Source: Massilia pinisoli (GTDB lineage Bacteria; Pseudomonadota; Gammaproteobacteria; Burkholderiales; Burkholderiaceae_D). From it: DNA of 64,000 bases. Position 1 is the first letter of the stretch. Each line of letters begins with the position of its first letter. The notes under the pieces were generated by a model. It saw nothing but the letters and a program-made list of their open reading frames with translations. It searched no databases and had not been told where the DNA came from. The translations under genes and the position numbers were made by a program. Below, one piece after another: positions 42,736 through 51,909 of the stretch. Where the stretch lies: NCBI RefSeq assembly GCF_024753285.1, contig NZ_JANUGW010000012.1:111018-175017 (forward strand). The letters are read 5' to 3'.

Positions 42736-43427
42736 AGCGTCTCCCCTTCGGCCAGCACCCCGGCCTTGCGCAGCGCAGTGTCGAGCCACGTCGGGCGCAG
42801 CTGCTTGCCGCTGCGGATGCCGTCGATGCGCGCCGTCTCGTCGGCGAGCTTCTTCTCGGCCAGTTGCAGCACGGCCGGCACCTTGGCCGGTTCGACGACG
42901 ACGACGCCGTCGGCATCGGCCACCACCAGGTCGCCCGGGTTCACCGTGACGCCGCCCACCGACACCGGCCAGTTGACGCGGCCCGGCACCAGCTTGGTGG
43001 GGCCGTTCGGGTTGGCGCCGATCGCGTACATCGGAAAACCCAGTGCGCGGATGGCTTCCGTGTCGCGCACGGCGCCGTACACGACGATGCCGGCGATGCC
43101 GATCGCCATGCATTGCGACACCATGATCTCGCCCATCAGCGCGCAGGATTCGTCACCCTTGCCGTCGATGACGAGGACGTCGCCGGGCTTGGCCAGCGCC
43201 ATCGCGGCGTGGATCATCAGGTTGTCGCCGGGGCGGACGTCGATCGTCAGCGCCGGTCCCGCGAGGCGCATCGTGGGCGACAACGGCGCGATGCGGCTGG
43301 ACAGCGCGCCGCGGCGGCCTGCGACGTCAGCCAGGATGGACGAGGGATAGTGGGCGGCACGTGCGACCAGGTCGGGGGCGATCCGCTCGATGTCGCGGAT
43401 CACGTCGGGGGGAGTGGAATGGCTCAT
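42732..43427 (-). CDS. RraA-family protein, probable 4-hydroxy-4-methyl-2-oxoglutarate aldolase-like enzyme
   Basis: 231 residues from the ATG at 43427, preceded by GAGGA. RraA-like fold with MRLAGPALTIDVRPGDNLMIHAAMALAKPGDVLVIDG and the metal/substrate motif GIVVYGAVRDTEAI, in which the Arg-Asp pair is required in HMG/CHA aldolases. It is in a carboxylic-acid gene cluster, so an aldolase or decarboxylase acting on a 2-oxo acid is more likely than RNase E inhibition. Note the third position is GVRVNWPVSVGGVTVNPGD-like, typical of the enzymes. First gene of the divergent operon. Confidence 0.9.
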   Translation of the reverse strand: MSHSTPPDVIRDIERIAPDLVARAAHYPSSILADVAGRRGALSSRIAPLSPTMRLAGPALTIDVRPGDNLMIHAAMALAKPGDVLVIDGKGDESCALMGEIMVSQCMAIGIAGIVVYGAVRDTEAIRALGFPMYAIGANPNGPTKLVPGRVNWPVSVGGVTVNPGDLVVADADGVVVVEPAKVPAVLQLAEKKLADETARIDGIRSGKQLRPTWLDTALRKAGVLAEGETL

Positions 43428-43454
43428 GAAATCCTCGCGGTGATGAATGAGCCG

Positions 43455-43488
43455 AGTATAGGAAGCGTGATTCATAATGTATATTCAC
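43455..43488 (-). promoter_or_regulatory. Promoter and LysR-type dyad of the RraA operon
   Basis: On the minus strand TATACA (43483-43478) and TATACT (43460-43455) are spaced 17 bp. A GTGA-N14-TCAC dyad (43467-43488) covers the -35, in the 97-bp gap to the divergent LysR gene; the region is AT-rich against the genome. Confidence 0.5.
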
Positions 43489-43524
43489 TTAATTTTCTAA
43501 TTCTTAAACTTTCGGGAATATGTC

Positions 43525-44418
43525 ATGGACTTCCGCGACTTGAAGTATTTCGAAGTCATCGCCACCGAAGGCAACCTGGCGCGCGCCGCCGAGCGCGTAC
43601 ACCGCACGCAGCCCGCGCTGACGAAATGCATCGACCGCCTGGAGGAATCGCTGGGTGCGCGGCTGTTCGAAAAGGATGGACGCGGCATGCGCCTGACGGC
43701 CGCCGGCCAGGTCCTGCTGAAGCGCACGCGCCAGATGACGCTGATGGTGGAAGAGACGACGCGTGAAATGCAGGATCACGCGGACGGGCTGCGGGGCGAG
43801 GTCCGCATCGGTTGCCTGCCCACGCTGGCCGAACACCTGATGCCGCGCGTATTCGGGCAGTTGCTGTCCGAAGCGCCGGCGATCTCGGTCACCTTGACCG
43901 TGGCCATGAACGACAACCTGTTGGCGGCGCTGGCGGACGGCGAGGTCGACCTCGCGGTGGGACCGATGGTGGATGGCGACGCGGAGATCGCCTGCGAACA
44001 GATCGCGGAAGACACGGTGGTCGTGATGGCGAGCGAACACCATCCCGTGTTCGACGGGCCCTGCACGCTCGCCGGCCTGCTGGATTATCAATGGATGCTG
44101 CCGGCACGGACGGTCGCGTCGCGCCAATGGCTGGACCAGACCTTCGAGCGGCACGGCCTGGCGCGGCCGCAAGTGCAGATCGAACCGAACGTGCTCAACG
44201 CGATCCTGCCCGTGCTGGAGAAGACGTCGCTGCTGGGTTTCGTCACGCGCTACAACCTCGTGGCCGGCCGCGCGCGCGTGCGCGAGGTGGTGCTCCCCGA
44301 AACGCAGATGAAGCGGCGCCTTGGGCTCGCGTATCGCAAGAATGGCTATCTGTCGCCGGTGGCGGCGCGGGTGGCGGAGATTTTAAGGGTGCGGGGGAAG
44401 GAGTTGCTGCTCATCTAA
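43525..44418 (+). CDS. LysR-family transcriptional regulator
   Basis: 297 residues. N-terminal winged helix MDFRDLKYFEVIATEGNLARAAERVHRTQPALTKCIDRLEESLGARLFEKDGRGMRLTAAG is canonical; the effector domain (about 90-295) starts GEVRIGCLPTLAEHLMPRV. Divergent from the RraA/dehydrogenase/MFS/porin operon and so its probable regulator, responding to the acid or an intermediate. No recognisable specificity. Ends before a terminator hairpin at 44535. Confidence 0.94.
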   Translation: MDFRDLKYFEVIATEGNLARAAERVHRTQPALTKCIDRLEESLGARLFEKDGRGMRLTAAGQVLLKRTRQMTLMVEETTREMQDHADGLRGEVRIGCLPTLAEHLMPRVFGQLLSEAPAISVTLTVAMNDNLLAALADGEVDLAVGPMVDGDAEIACEQIAEDTVVVMASEHHPVFDGPCTLAGLLDYQWMLPARTVASRQWLDQTFERHGLARPQVQIEPNVLNAILPVLEKTSLLGFVTRYNLVAGRARVREVVLPETQMKRRLGLAYRKNGYLSPVAARVAEILRVRGKELLLI

Positions 44419-44534
44419 TGCTATCTCATCGGATGTTACTGAACGCCCTTGACATCATTTTCGGGATCGGTGACCATATCTGAACCACTCCTCCCTTGCG
44501 GTGTCATTCAGTTGGCTCTCGTTTGGGACGAAAC

Positions 44535-44558
44535 AGCCGCTCCTCGGGGCGGCTTTTT
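44535..44558 (+). terminator. Terminator after the LysR gene
   Basis: GCCGC-T-CC/GG-G-GCGGC stem with a very small loop followed by five T residues, about 120 bp after the LysR stop and just before the NYN gene. Confidence 0.6.
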
Positions 44559-44578
44559 CACATCTGAAGGTTTGCGAC

Positions 44579-45298
44579 GTGACGTCGAACTCAACCTCTT
44601 CTAGAAATACCGCAGTCTATGTCGACGGCTACAACCTCTACTACGGCAGGTTGCGCGGTATGGCTTTCAAATGGCTGGACCTGGTCAAACTGTTCGATGA
44701 CCTGCTCATCCAGCGCGATCAAAACGAGAAACTGGCCAAGGTCTATCTGTTCATGGCGCCGGCCTTGGCCACCTTCGCCAGCCACGGCAACGCATCGGTC
44801 GAAGCACAGGCTGCCTATCACCGCGCATTGAAATCACGATACGATGACCGGTTCGAAACGATCTATGGCACGCACTCGTTCGACAGAAGCGGCACACTGC
44901 TGCCGGTCTACGTACCCGGCCAGCCTTGCGACCGGACATTGCGTACGCGGGTCTGGAAACTCGAAGAAAAGAAGACGGACGTGAACCTCGCCCTGCACAT
45001 GTATCGCGATGCATGCCGAGGGTTATACGACCGGGTGGTCCTGGTATCGAACGACAGCGATGCCGAGCCGGCGCTCGAAGCGCTGCGATCCGATTTCCCG
45101 CATATCATGCGTGGCGTCGTGATGCCGATTCGTCCCGTCATTTCGGGTATCACGACACATCGCCGGCCCAGTGGATCGCTGGCCAAGCAGGCCGACTGGA
45201 CGCTCGCTCATCTCGGCGACGATGTTCTCGCTGCGGCGCAGCTACCAGACATCATCCCGACCAGGAAGAAACCGATCCGCAAGCCTGCTCACTGGTAG
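44579..45298 (+). CDS. NYN-domain (PIN-like) putative ribonuclease
   Basis: 239 residues from a GTG at 44579 with GAAGG upstream; the earlier in-frame TTG/ATT region lies across a terminator. The NYN fold is visible as TAVYVDGYNLYYGRLRG (first catalytic aspartate), EKKTDVNLALHMYRDA (second acidic site) and YDRVVLVSNDSDAEPALEAL (third, SNDSD). This matches the NYN/LabA-type PIN-like nucleases acting on RNA. The C-terminal RKKPIRKPAHW is basic. Stands alone, convergent with the Kdo hydroxylase gene; somewhat AT-richer, so possibly acquired. Confidence 0.88.
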   Translation: MTSNSTSSRNTAVYVDGYNLYYGRLRGMAFKWLDLVKLFDDLLIQRDQNEKLAKVYLFMAPALATFASHGNASVEAQAAYHRALKSRYDDRFETIYGTHSFDRSGTLLPVYVPGQPCDRTLRTRVWKLEEKKTDVNLALHMYRDACRGLYDRVVLVSNDSDAEPALEALRSDFPHIMRGVVMPIRPVISGITTHRRPSGSLAKQADWTLAHLGDDVLAAAQLPDIIPTRKKPIRKPAHW

Positions 45299-45307
45299 CC
45301 CCCGACT

Positions 45308-46180
45308 TCACACCAGCGCATGCCCCTGCATCCTGGTCAGAATCGCCAGCGGACTCGCATCCTTGTCGTACTGGTGCATGGGCGACAGCTGCAACGTGTG
45401 CTCCATCATGTACTGCCCCGCCATCACGGCGTGCGACGTCTGGTCGGAGAAGCACACCCACGCGCAGCCCGGCGGGAAGTTGAACGTCACCTGCGGCGCG
45501 TTCTTCTGGTAGTCGAGGTCCGACTTCATCGCGTCGTGCAGCTGCAGCATGATGTGGTCGTATTCGCTGCGCAGCGACTTCGTCACGTGCAGCGCATTCA
45601 GCACCTTCGCCTGCCACGCGGAGTAGGGCTTCACCTTCGGCAGGAAACGGCGTGCCACGTCCTCGAACGGTTCGCCCACGCGCCACACGCGCGGCTCGCC
45701 TTCGAGGTTCACGTTCGTGAAGACGCGCAGCAGGCGCTCGCCGTAGTTCGGGCGCGACGGGAACGCGTCCACGTGCATGCGGCGGTCGTCCGCGCGCCAC
45801 GACTGCGCGCGGTTCTGCACGACGGCCGGCCGGAAGCTCGTCGCGCCGCGACGCAGATGCTCGCCGTAGCGCGGCACGAGGTTCGCGAGCAGGCCTTCCG
45901 CCTCGGCGCGAAAGCGCCCGATCATCCCCGCCATCAGCGCCTTCGTCGCGTCGTCGCCGACGACGCCTTTCAGGTCGCCGCTGGCGGAGAGGCTGATGTT
46001 GCGGGTCTTGGGGTCGCGGATGTCTTCGCGGAACAGCGCCAGTTCTTCCTTCTGCGGCGCGAAGCCGTGCTGCCCGAAATTCGGGAAGTACAGCACCTTG
46101 CCCGCTTCCAGCGCGCCGATCCAGGCCTGGTTGCCGTGGCCTACGTCCGCCATGTCGATCTCGACGATCTGTTTTTCCAT
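45308..46180 (-). CDS. Kdo hydroxylase family protein (KdoO-like)
   Basis: 290 residues from the ATG at 46180 (MEKQIVEIDMADVGHGNQAW). Fe(II)/2-oxoglutarate dioxygenase that hydroxylates a Kdo sugar of the lipopolysaccharide inner core in related bacteria. RRMHVDAFPSRPNYGERLLRVFTNVNLEGEPRVWRVGE carries the HxD iron ligands; a later histidine in SDQTSHAVMAGQYMMEHT fits the third. No signal peptide, consistent with action on lipid A-Kdo at the cytoplasmic face. Twelve bases downstream of an ABC exporter gene on the same strand, so co-transcribed. Confidence 0.9.
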   Translation of the reverse strand: MEKQIVEIDMADVGHGNQAWIGALEAGKVLYFPNFGQHGFAPQKEELALFREDIRDPKTRNISLSASGDLKGVVGDDATKALMAGMIGRFRAEAEGLLANLVPRYGEHLRRGATSFRPAVVQNRAQSWRADDRRMHVDAFPSRPNYGERLLRVFTNVNLEGEPRVWRVGEPFEDVARRFLPKVKPYSAWQAKVLNALHVTKSLRSEYDHIMLQLHDAMKSDLDYQKNAPQVTFNFPPGCAWVCFSDQTSHAVMAGQYMMEHTLQLSPMHQYDKDASPLAILTRMQGHALV

Positions 46181-46191
46181 TCTCTTCAATC

Positions 46192-48039
46192 CTAGTCTTG
46201 TACCACTTCGACGGGCGGTGACGCCAGGTCTTCGTCCTGCCTTGCCTGCTGGCGGTCCCACATCTGCCGGTACAGGCCATCCGCCGCGATCAATGACGCG
46301 TGCGTGCCCCGCTCGACGATGCGGCCGTGGTCGAGCACGAGGATCTGGTGGGCGTCGGCGATCGTCGACAGGCGGTGCGCGATGACGAGCGTCGTTCTCT
46401 GCTTCGCGATTTCCTTCAGCTGCGCCTGGATCGCCTGCTCCGACTTCGAATCGAGCGCCGACGTGGCTTCGTCGAAGATCAGGATCGCGGGGTTCTTCAG
46501 CAAGGTGCGCGCGATGGCGACCCGCTGCTTCTCGCCGCCGGACAATTTCAGGCCGCGTTCACCCACCATTGTCGCATAGCCGTCGGGCAGGGTTTCGATG
46601 AAGTCGTGGATCGACGCGGCGCGCGCGGCCGCCACGATGTCGGCGCGGCTCGCGCCCGGGCGGCCGTACGCGATGTTGTATTCGATGGTGTCGTTGAACA
46701 GCACCGTGTCCTGCGGGACGATGCCGATCGCGTGGCGCAGCGAATCCTGCGTGACGTTCCGCACGTCCTGGCCGTCGATGCGGATCGCGCCGCCCTGCAC
46801 GTCGTAGAAGCGGTACAGCAGGCGCGACAAGGTCGACTTGCCCGAGCCGCTGTGGCCCACGACGGCCGTCGTCGTGCCGGCCGGGATCGTGAAGTCGACG
46901 TCGAACAGGATCTGGCGTTTGGGGTCGTAGTTGAAGTCGACGTGCGAGAACTCGACCTTCGCGCCGTGCGTCACCAGGGGCTTCGCATCGGGCGAATCGG
47001 CCACTTCGCGGTTCTGTTCGAGAAGGCCGAACAGGCGCTCCATGTCGGCGAGGCTCTGCTTGATCTCGCGGTAGATCACGCCGAGGAAGTTCAGGGGGAT
47101 GTACAGCTGGATCATGAAGGAGTTCACGAGCACGAGGTCGCCCAGGGTCATCGTCTTGTCGATCACGCCCTGCGTCGCGCGCCACAGGATCGCGGTGACC
47201 GCGGCCGCGATGATCAGCGACTGGCCACTGTTCAGGAACGACAGCGACGTCTGCGAGCGCACGGCAGCCTGCTCGTACTTCTGCAAGCCCTCGTCGTAGC
47301 GCTGCGCCTCGTAGTCCTCGTTGCCGAAGTACTTCACCGTCTCGTAGTTGATCAGCGAGTCGATCGCCTTCGTGTTCGCCTTCGAATCGAGGTCGTTCAT
47401 CGTGCGGCGGAAGTGCGTGCGCCATTCCGTGACGGTGACGGTGAACGTGATGTAGGTGACGAGCGCGATGGCGGTGATCCCGGCGAACCAGGCATCGTAA
47501 TGCGTGCCGAGGTAGCCCAGCACCAGCGTGATCTCGACGAGCGTCGGCAGGATCGAGAACAGCGAATACGACACGAGCGAGCTGACGCCGCGCGTGCCGC
47601 GCTCGATGTCGCGCGTCATGCCGCCCGTCTGGCGGTTCAGGTGGAAGCGCAGCGACAGCGCGTGCAGGTGGCGGAACACTTTCAGCGCGATCGTGCGCAC
47701 GGCGCGCTGCGTCACGCGCGCGAACAGGAATTCGCGCAGCTCCGTGAACAGCGTCGTCGAAAAGCGCAGCGCGCCGTACGCGACGAGCGCGCCGAGGGGC
47801 AGCACGAGCAGCGCGTGCGGATTGGAAGGGCTGATCGTCAGGGCGTCGATGAGCTTTTTCAGCACGAGCGGCACGCCCACGTTGGCCATCTTGGCGCCGA
47901 CGAGGCAGATCAGCGCGGCCAGTACGCGCCACTTGTACACCCACAGATAGGGCATCAGGGTGGCGATGGTGGCCCAGTCGTTCCGTTTCGCGTTCGGGTC
48001 GACGGCGGGCGGTGGGGTGTTCGAAGAAGAGCGTCGCAT
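46192..48039 (-). CDS. ABC exporter of the Atm1/HMT1 (ABCB7) type
   Basis: 615 residues from the ATG at 48039; a TTG at 48066 would add nine. Six membrane helices (about 25-310) then the ATPase domain: Walker A VVGHSGSGKSTLSRLLYRFYDV, signature LSGGEKQRVAIARTLLKNPAILIFDEATSALD, and D-loop/H-loop VIAHRLSTIADA. The stretch KAIDSLINYETVKYFGNEDYEAQRYDEGLQKYE is diagnostic of Atm1-type transporters, which export glutathione-linked or metal-linked compounds. Not MsbA, despite the downstream LPS-modifying gene. Confidence 0.94.
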   Translation of the reverse strand: MRRSSSNTPPPAVDPNAKRNDWATIATLMPYLWVYKWRVLAALICLVGAKMANVGVPLVLKKLIDALTISPSNPHALLVLPLGALVAYGALRFSTTLFTELREFLFARVTQRAVRTIALKVFRHLHALSLRFHLNRQTGGMTRDIERGTRGVSSLVSYSLFSILPTLVEITLVLGYLGTHYDAWFAGITAIALVTYITFTVTVTEWRTHFRRTMNDLDSKANTKAIDSLINYETVKYFGNEDYEAQRYDEGLQKYEQAAVRSQTSLSFLNSGQSLIIAAAVTAILWRATQGVIDKTMTLGDLVLVNSFMIQLYIPLNFLGVIYREIKQSLADMERLFGLLEQNREVADSPDAKPLVTHGAKVEFSHVDFNYDPKRQILFDVDFTIPAGTTTAVVGHSGSGKSTLSRLLYRFYDVQGGAIRIDGQDVRNVTQDSLRHAIGIVPQDTVLFNDTIEYNIAYGRPGASRADIVAAARAASIHDFIETLPDGYATMVGERGLKLSGGEKQRVAIARTLLKNPAILIFDEATSALDSKSEQAIQAQLKEIAKQRTTLVIAHRLSTIADAHQILVLDHGRIVERGTHASLIAADGLYRQMWDRQQARQDEDLASPPVEVVQD

Positions 48040-48101
48040 GGCAGGGCTCGGAAATTTATGGTTCAATCGGAGACGATTGTAGCCTTTACCGAGATTCTAA
48101 G

Positions 48102-48536
48102 ATGACCGAGCCAGTAAACCCGACCCCGTCCATCACCCGCCTGCCTGAAGGAAAGATGCCCGTGTTGCGGATGATGCCCGCCCCGTCCGATGCGAATGTC
48201 TACGGGGACGTGTTCGGCGGCTGGATCATGGCGCAGGTCGACGTCGCCGGCTCGCTGCCGGCCGTGCGCCGCGCCAACGGCCGCGTCGCCACCATCGCGG
48301 TGAATTCCTTCCTGTTCAAGAATCCCGTGTTCGTCGGCGACCTGCTGTCGTTCTACGCCGACGTCGTCAAGGTCGGCAATACGTCGATCACCGTCTACGT
48401 CGAGGTGTACGCGGAGCGCAACCGCCTGCAGACGGACGTCGTCAAGGTGACGGAAGCCACGCTGACCTATGTCGCCACCGGCCCGGACCGCAAGCCGCGC
48501 CAGCTGCCGCCTCTCGAATCGCTGATCTCGCACTAA
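48102..48536 (+). CDS. Acyl-CoA thioesterase (YciA-like hotdog)
   Basis: 144 residues from the ATG at 48102. Hotdog fold of the YciA/acyl-CoA hydrolase family: PAPSDANVYGDVFGGWIMAQVDVAGSLPAVRRA holds the catalytic asparagine/aspartate, followed by VNSFLFKNPVFVGDLLSFYADVVKVGNTSITVYVEVY. Cleaves short- to medium-chain acyl-CoA in the cytosol. 13 bp upstream of the PhoD-type gene, divergent from the ABC exporter. Confidence 0.93.
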   Translation: MTEPVNPTPSITRLPEGKMPVLRMMPAPSDANVYGDVFGGWIMAQVDVAGSLPAVRRANGRVATIAVNSFLFKNPVFVGDLLSFYADVVKVGNTSITVYVEVYAERNRLQTDVVKVTEATLTYVATGPDRKPRQLPPLESLISH

Positions 48537-48549
48537 ACGCATTGTCCCG

Positions 48550-50139
48550 ATGACCTGGCCGCGCCGCCTGTTCCTGTTGAACGCCGCGCGGCTGGCGGCT
48601 GCTTCCACGGCGGCGTCGCCGTCGCTGCTGCTCGCCAGGCCGTCGAACGGGGCCGGCTATCCGTTCAGCCTCGGCGTCGCGTCCGGGTCGCCGCTGCCGG
48701 ATGCCGTCGTCCTGTGGACGCGCGTCGCATACGATCCGCTCGATGCGACAAAGACGCCTCCGCTCGCCCTCACCTTGCGCTGGGAAGCGGCGCACGACGG
48801 GGCGTTCCGCAACATCGTCGCGCAGGGCAGCGCCGTCGCGACACCGGCACTGGCGCACAGCGTGCGCGTCGACGTGCGGGGCCTGCAGCCGGCCCGGTGG
48901 TACTGGTACCGCTTCATGCTGGGCGATGCCGTCAGCCCCGTCGGCCGCACGCGGACGGCGCCCGCGCCGGACAGCATGCCAGAGTCGCTCAAGCTGGCCG
49001 TCGCGTCGTGCCAGCACTGGGAATTCGGCAGCTATGCGGCGCACCGCTACATCGAACAGGCGAATCCGGACCTCGTCGCCTTCCTCGGCGACTACATCTA
49101 CGAATGGGGCGCATACCGGCTGCACCATCCGGCACCGGGGGTGCGCATCGTGCGCCAGGACGAGTCCTTCCTGCTTGCCGACTACCGCCGCCGCTACGCG
49201 CAATACAAGACGGACCCCGACCTGCAGTCCGCCCACCTGGCCGCGCCGTGGATCGTCACGTGGGACGACCATGAAGTCGCGAACGATTACGCGGCCGACC
49301 GCGACGAGCGCCTCGCGCCCGATTTCTGGCAGCGGCGCGCGGCCGCCTACCAGGCCTTCTATGAGCACATGCCGCTGCGCCTGCCGCCACCGGCAAGCTT
49401 CGCGAACGTCCGGATGTTCCAGCGCTACGACTGGGGGCGTCTCGCGCGCTTCCACGTGCTGGACGACCGCCAGTACCGCGCGTACGAGGCGTGCCCGCAT
49501 CCGGGGCACGGCGGCTCGAATTCCGTGACGCCGCGCGCCTGCCCCGACCTGCTCGACCCGCGCCGCACGATGCTGGGGCTTGAACAGGAAGCGTGGCTGA
49601 AGGCCGGGCTGGGGTCGTCGCGGGCGCGCTGGAACATCCTCGCGCAGCAGACCTTGATGGCGCAGTCGTCGCAGATTCCGGTCACGCCAACGGAGGCCGG
49701 CCGCTTCTGGACGGACGGCTGGGACGGTTATCCGGCCGCGCGCCGGCGCCTGCTCGACACGCTCGTGGACACGCGTGCCGCGAACCCGCTCGTGCTGGGC
49801 GGGGACGTGCACACGTTCTACGCGACGGAGCTGCGGCGCGATTTCGACCGGCCCGTGTCGACCTCGAACCCCGTCGTCGCGACGGAATTCGTCGGCACGT
49901 CCATCACGTCGAATTCGCGTCCACAGCAGCGCACGTCGCAATACGTGGCGATGAACCCGCACATCAAGTACGGACGCAGCGACAAGCGGGGTTACATGCT
50001 GATGGAGATCACGCCACGCGAGACGCGCACGCGCTTCCTGGGACTGGATGAGGTGCGCGACCCGAAGACCGCACAGCGCGAGCTTGCGGCCTTCCGGGTC
50101 GCGGATGGGAAGCCTGGGGTGGAAATTACCGCGGTCTAA
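48550..50139 (+). CDS. PhoD-type alkaline phosphatase/phosphodiesterase
   Basis: 529 residues with a twin-arginine signal (MTWPRRLFLLNAARLAAAS), so exported folded. N-terminal fibronectin-like domain (FSLGVASGSPLPDAVVLWTRVA) then the metallophosphatase domain: VASCQHWEFGSY, VAFLGDYIYEWGAYRLHH, PWIVTWDDHEVANDYA and LGGDVHTFYATELR supply the metal ligands. Hydrolyses phosphomono- or diesters in the periplasm. The end is not followed by a terminator and converges with fadD. No Pho box was found upstream. Confidence 0.92.
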   Translation: MTWPRRLFLLNAARLAAASTAASPSLLLARPSNGAGYPFSLGVASGSPLPDAVVLWTRVAYDPLDATKTPPLALTLRWEAAHDGAFRNIVAQGSAVATPALAHSVRVDVRGLQPARWYWYRFMLGDAVSPVGRTRTAPAPDSMPESLKLAVASCQHWEFGSYAAHRYIEQANPDLVAFLGDYIYEWGAYRLHHPAPGVRIVRQDESFLLADYRRRYAQYKTDPDLQSAHLAAPWIVTWDDHEVANDYAADRDERLAPDFWQRRAAAYQAFYEHMPLRLPPPASFANVRMFQRYDWGRLARFHVLDDRQYRAYEACPHPGHGGSNSVTPRACPDLLDPRRTMLGLEQEAWLKAGLGSSRARWNILAQQTLMAQSSQIPVTPTEAGRFWTDGWDGYPAARRRLLDTLVDTRAANPLVLGGDVHTFYATELRRDFDRPVSTSNPVVATEFVGTSITSNSRPQQRTSQYVAMNPHIKYGRSDKRGYMLMEITPRETRTRFLGLDEVRDPKTAQRELAAFRVADGKPGVEITAV

Positions 50140-51819
50140 TCAGGCCGGCTGCTTCTCGTCGCGCAACTCGCGCCGCAGGATCTTGCCGACGTTCGTCTTC
50201 GGCAGGCTGTCGCGGAACTCGATGTACCGCGGGCGCTTGTAGCCGGTCAGCTGTTCCTTGCAATAATCCATGACCTCGTCCTTGGTCAGGCCCTTGTCCT
50301 TCTTGACGATGTACAGCTTGACGGCCTCGCCCGAATGCTGGTCCGGCACACCCACGCACGCCACCTCGAGCACGCCGGGATGCGAGGCGACGACGTCCTC
50401 CACTTCGTTCGGATACACGTTGAAGCCGGAGACGAGGATCATGTCCTTCTTGCGGTCGACGATTTTGACGGCGCCGGACTCGTTCATCACGCCGATGTCG
50501 CCCGTCTTGAAGAAGCCGTCGCGCGTCATGACTTTCGCCGTCTCGTCGGGACGCTGCCAGTAGCCGGCCATCACCTGCGGGCCGCGCACGGCGATCTCGC
50601 CGGCCGTGCCGAACGGGACTTCGTTGTCCGCCTCGTCGATGATGCGCAGCTCCGTCGACGGCAGCGCATAGCCGATCGTGCCAGTGAATTCCTTGATGTC
50701 GCAGCGGTTCGCGGCAACCACCGGCGACGTCTCCGACAGGCCGTAGCCTTCGACGATCGGCGCGCCCGTCACCGCGAGCCATTTGTCGGCCACGACCTTC
50801 TGCACGGCCATGCCGCCGCCCGGGCACACGAGCAGCCCGGAGAAATCGACGCTCGCAAAATCGGGATGGTTCAGCAGGCCGTTGTACAGCGTGTTCACGG
50901 CCGGGAAGACGTTGACGCGGTAGCCCTTCAGCTCCTTGATGAAGCCGCCGATGTCGCGCGGGTTCGGGATCAGGATGTTGGTGCCGCCCGCGCGCAGGCC
51001 CATCAGCGCGCACACGGTGAGCGCATAGATGTGGTACAGCGGCAGCGCGCACACGAATTGCGGCGTATCGCCGGCCGGGATCTTCGCGAGCGTGGGCGCG
51101 AACCACGCTTCGTTCTGCAGCACGTTGGCGATCACGTTCTTGTGCTTCAGCACCGCGCCCTTCGACACGCCCGTCGTACCGCCCGTGTACTGCAGGAAGG
51201 CGATGTCGTCGTGGCCGCACTCGACGGGTTTGCGCGACAGGCGCGCCCCCTCGGCCAGCATGCGCTTGAACGGCACGGCGGACGGCAGCGACCACGCCGG
51301 CACCATCTTTTTCACGGTGCGCACGACGAAGTTGACGAGCATGCCTTTCGCGCCCAGCAGGTCGCCCATGCTGCCCACGATGACGTGCTTGAGCTTCGTG
51401 TGCGGTGCCACTTCGGCGACGGTGTGCGCGAAGTTTTCCAGCACGACGATGGCTTCCGCGCCGGAGTCGTTCAGCTGGTGCTGCAGCTCGCGGGCCGTGT
51501 ACAGCGGGTTGACGTTGACGATCGTGTAGCCGGCACGCAGGATGGCGGCCATCGCCACCGGATACTGCAGCACGTTCGGCAGCATGATCGCCACGCGCGC
51601 ACCGCGCTCGAGGCCGCGCTGCTGCAGCCAGGCGGCCATCGCGCCGGACAGCTTGTCCAGCTCCGCGAACGTCATGGACTTGCCCATGCACGCAAAAGCC
51701 TTGCGGTTGGCGTACTTGCGGAAGGAGTCCTCCAGCAGGTGCGTGAGGGAGCGGTACTGCGTCCAGTCGATCTCCGCCGGGACGCCCGCCTCGTACGACT
51801 TCAGCCAGAATTTGTCCAT
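50140..51819 (-). CDS. fadD: Long-chain fatty acid:CoA ligase (second of two tandem copies)
   Basis: 559 residues. Acyl-activating enzyme forming acyl-AMP then acyl-CoA at the inner membrane. AMP-binding P-loop YTGGTTGVSKGAVLKHKNV, GYGLSETSPVVAANRC, and the C-terminal DRKKDMILVSGFNVYPNEVEDVVASHPGV are intact. About 70 percent similar by eye to the neighbouring gene, including the N-terminus MDKFWLKSYEAGVPAEID. A terminator separates the two, leaving 43 bp for a promoter of its own. Confidence 0.95.
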   Translation of the reverse strand: MDKFWLKSYEAGVPAEIDWTQYRSLTHLLEDSFRKYANRKAFACMGKSMTFAELDKLSGAMAAWLQQRGLERGARVAIMLPNVLQYPVAMAAILRAGYTIVNVNPLYTARELQHQLNDSGAEAIVVLENFAHTVAEVAPHTKLKHVIVGSMGDLLGAKGMLVNFVVRTVKKMVPAWSLPSAVPFKRMLAEGARLSRKPVECGHDDIAFLQYTGGTTGVSKGAVLKHKNVIANVLQNEAWFAPTLAKIPAGDTPQFVCALPLYHIYALTVCALMGLRAGGTNILIPNPRDIGGFIKELKGYRVNVFPAVNTLYNGLLNHPDFASVDFSGLLVCPGGGMAVQKVVADKWLAVTGAPIVEGYGLSETSPVVAANRCDIKEFTGTIGYALPSTELRIIDEADNEVPFGTAGEIAVRGPQVMAGYWQRPDETAKVMTRDGFFKTGDIGVMNESGAVKIVDRKKDMILVSGFNVYPNEVEDVVASHPGVLEVACVGVPDQHSGEAVKLYIVKKDKGLTKDEVMDYCKEQLTGYKRPRYIEFRDSLPKTNVGKILRRELRDEKQPA

Positions 51820-51861
51820 GTCATTGCCTCGCTAGTTCTCAATCATTCAATTCGTATGCGC

Positions 51862-51888
51862 AAAAAAACCGCCCGGCAAACGGGCGGT
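51862..51888 (-). terminator. Terminator between the two acyl-CoA ligase genes
   Basis: Minus strand: ACCGCCCG/CGGGCGGT with 5-nt loop followed by seven T residues, 22 bp after the stop of the upstream ligase gene. Confidence 0.88.
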
Positions 51889-51909
51889 TCGCGCGCACTG
51901 CCACTGCCG

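Noticed and set aside
46192..48039. MsbA lipid A flippase, because of the Kdo hydroxylase next to it
   Set aside because: The NYETVKYFGNE motif and membrane-domain pattern are those of Atm1/ABCB7-type exporters.
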